Shown here piece by piece: positions 55,242-64,000 of a stretch of DNA of 64,000 bases (the stretch's first letter is position 1; each line of letters starts with the position of its first letter). The position numbers were made by a program, and so were the translations under genes. The stretch comes from Teratosphaeria epicoccoides (taxonomy: Eukaryota > Ascomycota > Dothideomycetes > Mycosphaerellales > Teratosphaeriaceae), in assembly GCA_021401465.1 (NCBI GenBank), contig JADDMT010000113.1:1-64000 (forward strand), read 5' to 3'. The notes beneath the pieces were generated by a model. That model was not told the DNA's origin. It made no database searches and was given only the letters and a program-made list of their open reading frames with translations.

Positions 55242-55853
55242 TCAAATGTCAATCCAGAATAGTATCGCCAAGCCACCGCCTGTCGGCGGTACAAGTATTT
55301 TGTCTTTGCCATCGATGCAAATGTCTTGGCCAGCCGGTAGATCTAGGAAAAAGCCATTCTTGAGTCCAAGATCCTCGAGCGCTATGCACACCATTGCCTG
55401 CGCTTTGCCATCTATACTGGGATCCACACGTCGTGGCCAGATGTCCGAAAGTGCCTTGAATCGGTACACCCCAAACGCACGCACCAAAGATCGATGCGCT
55501 GGCTTTTCAGGCCGCTGCACATGTTGCGCAACTCGCCTGATGTTACTTTCGTTCTGCATCGTAAGCATTAAGGCTAGGCATACACAATAAAATCTTCGTG
55601 GACATACCTCCACCCAAGCGTCTACGATCTCGCCCACTTGCGGCGCGTCTTCGTATCCCTCTTTCCTCAGCCGCATATACCACCATGATTTTGGGTACTC
55701 CTTGTAAAAATGCCTTTCCTCCGCATCCTTGGCAAAGTCCGAGATCTTCGCGATGGTGTTTGCAGGTATGCTTGAGCCGATGGCGCTCGTGAAGCGAACT
55801 GCTTGCGCTATGACGCCTGCTGTAGAGGTGGTCATTGCGGTTGCAAAGGGCAA
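55242..55853 (-). CDS. Unrecognised hypothetical protein, two exons
   Basis: Minus-strand exons 55853-55608 and 55553-55242 (54-nt intron, GTATGT donor, TGCAG acceptor) give 185 residues. It ends 9 bp from the stop of the convergent orphan gene and starts 118 bp from the HRH-D family gene at 55971. The N-terminus may be a weak amphipathic region (MTTSTAGVIAQAVRF). The rest has a tryptophan- and charge-mixed composition typical of a folded domain, with LVPPTGGGLAILFWIDI at the end. Family unknown. Confidence 0.55.
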   Translation of the reverse strand: MPFATAMTTSTAGVIAQAVRFTSAIGSSIPANTIAKISDFAKDAEERHFYKEYPKSWWYMRLRKEGYEDAPQVGEIVDAWVEVCPRRFYCVCLALMLTMQNESNIRRVAQHVQRPEKPAHRSLVRAFGVYRFKALSDIWPRRVDPSIDGKAQAMVCIALEDLGLKNGFFLDLPAGQDICIDGKDKILVPPTGGGLAILFWIDI

Positions 55854-55970
55854 GTGATCACCGCAATCACAAACTTTTTACAGGCACGGGGGGCTGATGC
55901 GCCGGATATATTCCCCGCACGGTACACCCCACCTCTGCCAACCCTTCCCAACCTCAACCTCGCGACGAGT

Positions 55971-56600
55971 ATGGACGAGTTTTCGGCAAACGACCAGCAG
56001 AAATGGTACAACCAACTTCACTTGATCGCCCACCAGCAGCGAAGAGCCGAGGCTGCCGACTTTCCTGACACGCTCCGGGCTGTTGCGGAGGTCATACACA
56101 GACACGGCGCCCATCTCAATTTTGGCATAAGTCTGATTCACAGGCATCAAGATCTGAGCCTTGACTGCGTTATGGTCCACTCTCAGGACCTGTCAGGCAG
56201 AGATATATGCAAAATGGAGCGACGCGGGCAACGACGAGTTTTCCCTCGCGCGTACAAATACCATCCCGACTGCGACGAATTCGTGCCATATGAGTACTCA
56301 TCGATCCCGACTCTTTCCCCTGATAACACGCTTCTAGCTGAGATCGCTTCACTAGTTCGAAGCAGAGATCTGTGGCAGCTGATCGGTGTTGTCCACATAA
56401 TGTCGCATGGCTTGCCATGGAGAGAAGAGAATCTAAGCACGGAAGAAGGAGGAACCATCGCTACACAATTGGTCAGGGGTGAAATCTTATCGGAATACGA
56501 CATTGTGACGGAGTGGGTTGTACGAGAGAGCAATTTTGGAATTGAGTTGGCGGCCTACAAGGGATGTACAGACACAGAAGCCGGTCACAGGAGGACCTGA
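55971..56600 (+). CDS. Unrecognised fungal protein, HRH-D family member 2
   Basis: The frame runs 209 residues from MDEFSANDQQ; it is also open upstream to 55803, which would overlap the divergent minus-strand gene's 5' end, so I take the later ATG. The blocks LNFGISLIHRHQDLSL and LLAEIASLVRSRDLWQL align with the 52946-53665 protein, and a WRE/EEGG region follows as in that protein's GSCEIT region. A different frame stays open from about 56564 to 56761 and might be a missed 3' exon. Function unknown. Confidence 0.58.
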   Translation: MDEFSANDQQKWYNQLHLIAHQQRRAEAADFPDTLRAVAEVIHRHGAHLNFGISLIHRHQDLSLDCVMVHSQDLSGRDICKMERRGQRRVFPRAYKYHPDCDEFVPYEYSSIPTLSPDNTLLAEIASLVRSRDLWQLIGVVHIMSHGLPWREENLSTEEGGTIATQLVRGEILSEYDIVTEWVVRESNFGIELAAYKGCTDTEAGHRRT

Positions 56601-57059
56601 GACTTGGAGATGAACTTGCTTCAGCATTCGGGCTGCAACAGTGTCTGCGTCCAAATGGGCGAGGGGCGCTTTTCGTCTGGTCCAAAGCACATTACCTAGG
56701 CGCGAGATGTTGCGCGCTCTTGCCAGATCCCGCAGCTCTTCTCACCCTGATCTTTCATTGACCCGCTGCTCATCAGATCGGCCTCGCGTTGATGATTGGG
56801 ATTAGGCACCTCCAAAATGTCCCGCAGCACCTTTCGTCAATGTTCACCGGCTCCGCCAGTACTTCCAGACTCCTCCGCCGCGGCGGCGCACGAAAGTCGA
56901 TCGGCAAGCCTCGCAGTTTTGATCATGTGTAGAGAAGTGTCCGTCACGAGGTCTGACGTGTGATTGACTTGACTTGTCTCAGGGTCCTCAGCCTCTAGTC
57001 TCAATCGGGTAACACCCTCGGAAAGGGGATGAGTAATACGCAAAGTCATGGTTAGAGAG
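56601..57059. other. Intergenic region at the edge of the repeat
   Basis: Normal composition to about 57060, where AT content jumps. A short minus-strand frame (56837-57073) is not convincing. Confidence 0.4.
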
Positions 57060-58250
57060 AATATTAGTAACAAAAGACTTGTCCAAGAATGATTCTCCTT
57101 ATTTAACTACTTAGACAATATCTTGCTAATCTTGTTATATTTAAGATTTAGCTAAATTAAATGCTTTCTACTAGCATCCTAAGATAACACATCTAAGTAG
57201 TAGATCCCTAGTTAAGGGGAAATAGCTATTCTTGAAAAGGTCTTCTACTTCTTTGTCTTTATGCTTATAAAATAGCTCTTTACTAGTTATAATCTTGTAG
57301 AGAAGAGAGCTAAGTATAAAGAGGTCTATTTAGATTATTAAGAGATTATCTATTAATTATAGAAAGTAGTACTAAACTCCTTTAGATCCTAAGCTAGCTT
57401 TACTATCTATACTTATACTAGTAAAGTTAATAATATAGAGCTAAATATTATTACTTATTAGGAAGTTCTATGAATTAATATTACTATGTATAATGCCTAT
57501 ATAATAGAGAATGTAGAGACTCTTAGCTATGTTAGCTACAAATTAAAGTTACTTAGTAGATAAGATAATAGGCATAGCTTAAAGAAAATCATGTAGAGAA
57601 CTATTCCTAAGGTATAGTAGCACTAATTTTTCTAGGGTACTATTAGGATGTAAGGGTAAGAGTTAGGCATGTTATAGTACTACTATAAAAGTGTTAGTAG
57701 GCAGGGTCCTTAGCATAGATTCTCATAATAGATTATAGTAATATCTGTTAATATAGTAGATACTATAATAATTATAGAGCTTTAATACTTAGAGACATTA
57801 TTCTTTGTATGCTTAGCTATCTTGTAACAAATTTTGAAGGTAATTACAGTGTTAATACTTAGTATGCTACCTCTTTGCCTTAATTACTACCTACATCCTA
57901 CGTAGCATTATGTCATGAGTGTTAGGAGTACTATGAGTCACAGGGTCATAAGTACTATAAGTTACAAACACTATAGCCTAAGTCATAGCATAGTTATAAG
58001 AGAAAGGATCTGTCACGTGAGGACAGAAACCTAGATCTATAGGGTTAGTCTACAGATCTATAGGCCTACATAGGAGAAAGAATCTGTCATGTAAGAACAG
58101 ACCCTAGGATGTATAGAGTTAGTCTATAGATCTACAGACATAGGTCTAATACATCTGTTAACAGATCTAACAGAGCTGCCCTGTCTCTCTAGTATATAGG
58201 GATAGCTTCAGGACAGGTAGTTAGGAGCTTTGTGCTTAATTTAATTCCCT
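57060..58250. repeat. AT-rich, RIP-like repeat block
   Basis: Very rich in TA, CTA and TTAG strings, without any long open frame on either strand. This is the composition expected from CpA-to-TpA mutation of a repeated element. Probably includes the left part (possible 5' LTR and flank) of the chromovirus or an adjoining, different repeat. Confidence 0.7.
58001..58146 (+). repeat. Two diverged direct copies of about 73 bp
   Basis: Copy one (from GAGAAAGGATCTGTCACGTG at 58001) and copy two (from GAGAAAGAATCTGTCATGTA at about 58074) share the order: GAGAAAG, ATCTGTCA, TAGTCTA, AGATCTA, ACATAG. Most differences are transitions. May lie in the 5' LTR or leader of the element. Confidence 0.65.
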
Positions 58251-58589
58251 TTCCCTAGGGGATAGTTAGTTACAAGGTTTAATTGCAATTATCGATATTC
58301 TTTACTACTCTGCGAGTCTAATACCTAATCCCCTTCCTGCTATTAGCACCTACCCTTCTAACATTTTAAGCACCGCTTCTAAGGAAGTATCAGGGGACTT
58401 GTTAAGCGCTTAACATATGCCTATGTTAAGTAGTTCTTTAGCTGTTAGTTTAACCTCTAGTAACGACAGTTAACTAACACTATAAGAACAAGTTACTACT
58501 ACACCTTAAATTACTTAGTAGCTTGAATCCATTTACCTTAGCGAGATAGCTCTAGCATCTGTTGCAGGTTTAACTACTAGAAATAGACA

Positions 58590-61500
58590 CAGCAATAATA
58601 GCTTCAAAATAGGAAGCCCTACAGAGTTTACAGGACAACAATCTCAAGTTAAGATGTTCATGCTCTAATGCTAGTTAGCATTTAACGTAGATACAGAATA
58701 GTTTATAACACATTATAAGCGAATGATGTACATTGTCTCTTACCTAAAGGGACTAGCGTTCGAGTTTATCTAGCCTCATCTGTCAGATTATCTAGATTAT
58801 GTTAATAGCGTTAAAGCTAGGAAGATAACGACTAGGGAGATTCTTAACTTAGACAAGTCTTTGTTTAAGGCGTTATGCAAAGCTTTTAGGCTTAGCAAGG
58901 AAACAACAAGAGGCTAAAAGAGCTCTCCTAGGAATCTAGCAGAAGGGTTCTGCTATTAAGTACTATGCAGACTTTTAGACCCTCTCTGCTTAAGTCGACT
59001 AGAATAATAATGCTTTAGCCGCTTAGTTCTATTAGGGACTAAAGGAAACAGTTAAAGACGAGATTGCCTAGGGAGATTAACTAACGACATTCAAGGAAAT
59101 AAGCGATCTCATAATTAGAATCAATAATCGTATCTAGGAATGACAGCAAGAATGACAACATAGGAGTTACAGGCTAGCGCAGGCTAACTACAAGGTCTAA
59201 CGATTAGCACTAAAGTAGTAAAGCGATTACTATAGTCTCTAACTAATAGAGTTAGATGCGACTAAGAGACGCCTAAAGAGCGGACCTAGAAGAAAGCTAC
59301 AGAAGGGCTCTCCTACCTAGAATAGTCTGAAGAAGCCATTTGACAAGAGTAACCTCAAGTGCTACAACTATAGAAAGAAAGGACACTTTACCCGCGAGTG
59401 TTTCGCTAAGAAACAGCGTCAGAACCTACAAGGGACAGAACAGGCTTGCGCGACAATAACGGCACCTAAGCAAAAGGCTGCTACTACTTAAGAACTAGAC
59501 TATGCCTTACTTACTTAGACTAGGTGCTACGACGACGATTGTCAGATTCACATGAGTGATAAAGATAGTTCCGGATAGTACCCTAGCCGCAATAAGGCGC
59601 AATCTATCTGCGCGCTAAGGGGTACACCTTCTAGTGCAATAGTCCTGAGGCAATAGGAGCTAGAAGAAGATGAAGGTTCGGATGACAACTATAAGCTTGT
59701 CGAAGCCGTCATTCCTGATTCTGAGGAAGACGAGAGCATAGAGAGATAGTCTATGCCGCTACATGACATTAGACTTAATATTATCCAAATCATACAGAAC
59801 TAGAAGGCTTAGGCTTACCTATAGATTAATATAGATTAATAGAGTATAACATGTCAACTAGCTTAAGTATGACGAACTAGCCGACTGCATGCGACGAGAC
59901 CTAAGGGGACTACTAGTTATAGCTTACCCTTACTCGCATTAGAAGATTATCTAAGAAATTGTACTATTTAGGGTAGAGTTTACGCCCTAAGGAGGCTACC
60001 TTACCTACGAAGGTATCTAGGTTCTACGAGGTTTGCGACTCTAGGTTAGCCACTTGAAAATAGAGTACGCAAGAAACGCGCAAGAACAACAAGGGCAAGA
60101 GCAAGTACTACCTCTTAGGCTAGTTAGCAGTAACGCTCGAAGAAGAATAAGCCGAGACTGCATAATACCTGAATTAGTCTATGAAAACAGCTATTCGGGA
60201 AACGACAAGGTCCGCTAGAATTAGACCTACAGACAGACTAGACAGGGCTACAACGATGTGCTGTAGTTAGCGCCAGATACGCGGACAACCTCAGAGTATA
60301 GGTGTACATTAACGAGACGCTAGCCTAGGCCTTAATAGATTCAGGATGTACTAGAATCTTCATGACACCCAAGTTCGCTAGGATAGCTAGGATAAGGCTA
60401 CAGGCGAAGACGAATGCTTTCTCGCTACAAGCGATCGATAGAAAGCCGGTCACGTACAACTAAGGATTAGTTGACAAGGAGACTAAGACGATACCTCTGC
60501 GGATAGGACGCTACTAAGAGATAATCTAGTTTGACATCACGGAGTTACCTAGCTCGGATGTAGTACTAGGGCTACTATAGCTAAGAAACGCTAACCCCTA
60601 CCTTGACTAGAAGAACGAGAGGATCTAGTTCCTAGAACTCTTAAGATCGATACCTCTACCTATAGTGCATAACGTACTAGGCAAGATCGAAATATACGCT
60701 ATGACTTTAAGCGAGATAGTCACTACTATTAAGGATCTAGAATAGGAAGTGCACGTCCTATAGGTTAAAGTAACATAGTCTAAAGTCAAAGTCAAGTTCA
60801 TAGTTCCTGACGAATATAAGGAGTTTGCTACTCTTTTCGAGGAAGAACCTAACTAAGAGGCTCTGCTAGAACACTAGGAGTAGGATCACAGGATACCCTT
60901 ACTCCTAGGCAGGACGCTAACGAAGCAACTAGTTTGCCTATTATTAGCGGCGAAGCTAGAGATTCTCTAGAAGTACATTGAAGACAACCTCTAGAAGGGC
61001 TTTATCCGCGAATCGTAGTCTCTAGCAGGATATCCGATCCTGTTTATCCCTAAGGGGGAAGATGACTAGCGACTCTACGTAGATTATCGTAGACTAAATG
61101 ACATTATAATAAAGAACAGTTATCTGCTTCCGTTGTTCTTAGAGCTGCAGGATTGCCTGCAAGGAGTAATATAGTTCTCAAAGTTCGACATACTAGGAGT
61201 GTATGCCCGAATTCAAATCAAGGAAGGCAAGGAATACAAGACTGCATTCTGAACTAGGTTTAGACATTACGAGTATATAGTCATGCTATTTAGGTTGACA
61301 AACACCCTAGCTACAAAGCAGGCATTTATTAACAATGTGCTACGAGAGTACCTTGACGTCTTTGTAGTTATATACTTAGATGACATCCTTGTCTACTCAC
61401 GAACGATCGAAGAACATTAGACTTATGTACGTAAGGTACTTTAGAAACTCTAGGATTACAAGCTAAAGGTTAAGCCTTAGAAGAGCGAGTTTCATAAGCA

Positions 61501-63857
61501 AGAAGTCTAGTTCCTCGGCTACGTAGTAGCCTAGAACGGGATCAAGATAGACACTAAGAAGGTCTAAGTCGTAAAAGAATAGCCTACGCCAACTAATATT
61601 AAGGAAGTATAGTCCTTCCTTAGGTTTGCTAACTTCTACTAAAGGTTCATCGCGAACTATTTAAGGATCACGGCACTACTTACGACCCTTACCACGAAGG
61701 ATACACTATTCGTATAGGACGACGCCTAACAGAATGCCTTCAAGGAACTCAAGCAACAATTCACAGATTAGCTAATCTTGCTAGTATTCGACCCTAATAA
61801 GCCTATCATAGTTAAAACAGATGCCTCTAACATAGCACTTAGGGCATGCTTAAGTTAACTAGGACCGAGTAGACGACTACAGCTAGTTACCTATTACTCG
61901 AGAAAGCTGTCTAGACCTAAGCTCCGTTACGATATCTACAACAAAGAACTTCTAGCCATAGTAGACGCCTACAAGGCCTAGCAAGTCTACTTAGAAGGTT
62001 CTAAGCACTAGGTTACAGTCTATACAGACTATAAGAACTTGTAATACTTTACTACGACAAAAGAGTTAAACTAACGACAAGTCCGATAGAGTAAGGAACT
62101 CTCTAGTTTTAACTGCAAGATTGTCTATTACAAGGGATCCGATAATGCACGCGCTAATGCACTTAGCCGCTAGACTGACTACATGAAGGGCGTGAAACAG
62201 GAGAAACATGCCGTTCTCTAGGAAAATAGCGATAGCACACTAAGAGTTAACTAACTCGCGGCTATAGCTATCACATAGACTAGCGAATTCTAGGACGACT
62301 TGAAAAACGCACTAGTCTACGACCTAACTACACTTGCTGTCTGTAATGACATTAATAGACAGGAGGACTAGGAAGACGAAGACAGAGTGCTTCTCTTCTA
62401 AGGGTTAGTGTATATGCTAACATCCTTACGTTTAGAGCTACTACGCCTCTGACATGACGTACCTTAGGCAGGACAGCTAGGAGTGTCTAAAATGAAGCAA
62501 ATTCTCTAACAAGAATATTACTTTCCTAGGATAGGCAGAGTAATCGAGGACTATGTCCGCTAATGTGTAACTTGCTAAAAGAGTAAGCATGACTGTTACA
62601 AACCGTATAGGTTACTATAACCGCTAAAAGTACCCTAACGGCTATAGGAATCGCTTGCTATAGACTTCATTGTTAAACTACCCTAGTCAAGAGAACCCGC
62701 TACTAATGAGTTCATTAATGGAATCATGGTAGTAGTCGACTAATTCACTAAGTTTAGGAAGTTTATCCTATACCGCAAAGACTTCAAGACTAAAGATATC
62801 GCACATGTCTTCATTAAATAGGTAGTAGCATTACATAGTATGCTACGAGACCTAGTAACAGATCGAGGATCTGTGTGTACCTCTAACTTCTAGAAAGCCC
62901 TAAGAAGACAATTCTAGGTCAAACATCGACTAAGTACTTCCTTCTACCCTTAAACGGATAGACAGATAGAATGTCTAAATTAGACGCTAGAATAGTACCT
63001 TCGATCCTATGTAAATAGGGACTAGAACAACTAGGTAGAGTTGTTACTAATAGCGTAGCTCGCATATAATAGTATGCTAGTAGAGTTAACAGGACTCTCG
63101 CCATTTCAGATAGCGTACGGATTAGCCATAGAAGACATTCTAGACATCTTAACTAGTAATCTAAACCTAGTAGCACTTAGGCAAGTAGAACACCTCTGCC
63201 GACTATAAACAGAAGCACGACTTAACCTGCAGTTCTATTAACAGAACATGGCATAGTACGTAAATCGTAAGAGAATTAAGGGACTAATTCTAAAGGAGGG
63301 GGACAAGGTGTATCTCCTCTGCTGTCATATCAAATTAGACAAGCCGAGTAAAAGACTAGACGCTGTGAAACTAGGACTATTCCGGATTAAGGCTAAGAAA
63401 GGACTAGTCAGTTTTAAATTACAGCTACCTAAGCAGATGAGAATACACCCTGTGTTCTGTGTCTCTCTACTAGAACAAGTAGCGCTAGATGCTACACTGT
63501 AAACGGAACCCTTACTACTCGACCCTAAGGTCGAAGAACTAGAGTACACTGTTAAGAAGATCGTCGACACTTGCTAGGTAGACAGACAGCGAGAGTACTT
63601 AGTAAAATAGGAAGGGTACAGAAGTACCGAAAACACCTAGGAACCCCTAAAACACCTATGAAACTGTTAGCAGAAGATACGGAGCTTTAAGCAGAGAACG
63701 AACCTAGGAAGAAGATTATAAGCCACGATTAGGCTCCTGCGAGACGCCATTAATAGGCTCGGCTACTACGCCATCTAGGAAACCCTAGTACGATATGTCA
63801 GCAAAACCTTCTATTACGCTCTATGTCGTAGGACTAAGCGCAAGACCCGCTAAGGGA
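58590..63857 (+). mobile_element. Ty3/Gypsy chromovirus, single-frame gag-pol inactivated by RIP-type stops
   Basis: One reading frame (codon starts at positions giving remainder 2 on division by 3) carries, in order: a Gag-like region (about 58860-59130), a zinc knuckle with CYNY...GHFTREC (59360, second cysteine changed), an aspartic protease motif IDSG (60335-60346), reverse transcriptase with VDYRRLND (near 61076) and YLDD (61373-61384), RNase H with KTDAS (61814), an integrase core (about 62640-63150), and a C-terminal chromodomain (about 63542-63650) with a tail to about 63855. All anchors tested share the frame, so no indel is needed over 5 kb. The frame is broken only by many TAG and TAA codons and few TGA, the pattern of CpA-to-TpA on both strands. 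Such elements copy through an RNA intermediate and target heterochromatin via the chromodomain; this copy cannot make protein. Confidence 0.93.
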
Positions 63858-64000
63858 TCTACTGTAACTTAAAATTAACTGGTCCCTTCTTAGCCTTAAT
63901 CCTGAATAGTCCTAATTTTACAGCGTCTAGTTTTTTACTCGGCTTGTCCGATTTAATGTGACGGCAGAGGAGATACACCTTGTCCCCCTCCTTTAGATTT
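63858..64000 (-). mobile_element. Inverted second copy of the chromovirus 3' coding region (window edge)
   Basis: The last about 140 bases are the reverse complement of about 63285-63430 with scattered transitions, sharing for example GGAGATACACCTTGTCCCCC and CTTCTTAGCCTTAATCC. The copy runs off the window, and its left edge at about 63858 marks the junction with the plus-strand copy. No LTR is seen between the two copies. Confidence 0.85.

Noticed and set aside
58250..58600. Primer-binding site and exact LTR ends for the chromovirus
   Set aside because: No tRNA-complementary tract or matching LTR pair can be confirmed by eye; the second LTR is not in the window.

Overview
The window reads as a nuclear contig from a filamentous ascomycete, most likely a dothideomycete (inference). 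Genes lie on both strands, 1-2.5 kb apart, with short introns (about 45-110 nt) that keep GT...AG ends and CTAAC or CTGAC branch points. Fungal-specific families are present (DASH subunit Duo1, Sfl1-like HSF factor, fungal F-box families, Rog1-type lipase, fungal TMEM135-like protein, alkyltransferase-like Atl1), and transposon DNA carries RIP-type mutation. I rebuilt the spliced genes by following reading frame and family alignment across each intron. All exon coordinates are my own readings.

Layout. 1-1.5 kb: low-complexity DNA and a small secreted cysteine-rich protein gene. 1.5-24 kb: housekeeping and regulatory genes, namely mitochondrial 3-hydroxyacyl-CoA dehydrogenase, Tof1/Swi1 fork-protection protein, an F-box protein, an HSF-type factor, Mcp1, an Asteroid/XPG-like protein, a sulfotransferase-fold protein, a small membrane protein, a lipid kinase, a 77-aa conserved protein and DASH Duo1. 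24-33 kb: a CDK-site-rich protein, a second cysteine-rich secreted protein, a conserved fungal orphan, a HAD phosphatase, and two decayed oxidoreductase genes (FAD monooxygenase and SDR). 33-43 kb: Rog1-like lipase, TMEM135-like protein, riboflavin synthase head-to-head with a class III CoA-transferase, and an F-box-like protein. 43-50.7 kb: sparse, with a possible third small secreted protein, an F-box relic, a GT8 glycosyltransferase, a MITE-like inverted repeat and splicing factor Cwc26/Bud13. 50.9-51.4 kb: Atl1.

From about 51.8 kb the character changes. An AT-rich, RIP-like block (51.78-52.23 kb) and a second one (57.06-58.25 kb) bracket a 5-kb island of four unrecognised genes, two of which are diverged paralogues sharing an HRH-D motif. 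From 58.6 kb to the end lies a Ty3/Gypsy chromovirus. Its gag, protease, RT, RNase H, integrase and chromodomain all sit in one unbroken frame, interrupted only by TAG/TAA-type nonsense changes. The last 140 bases are an inverted second copy of its 3' coding part.

The main novelty candidates are the orphan island between RIP blocks, the spliced cysteine-rich secreted proteins, and the point-mutated but indel-free chromovirus. I saw no rRNA, convincing tRNA or CRISPR array.
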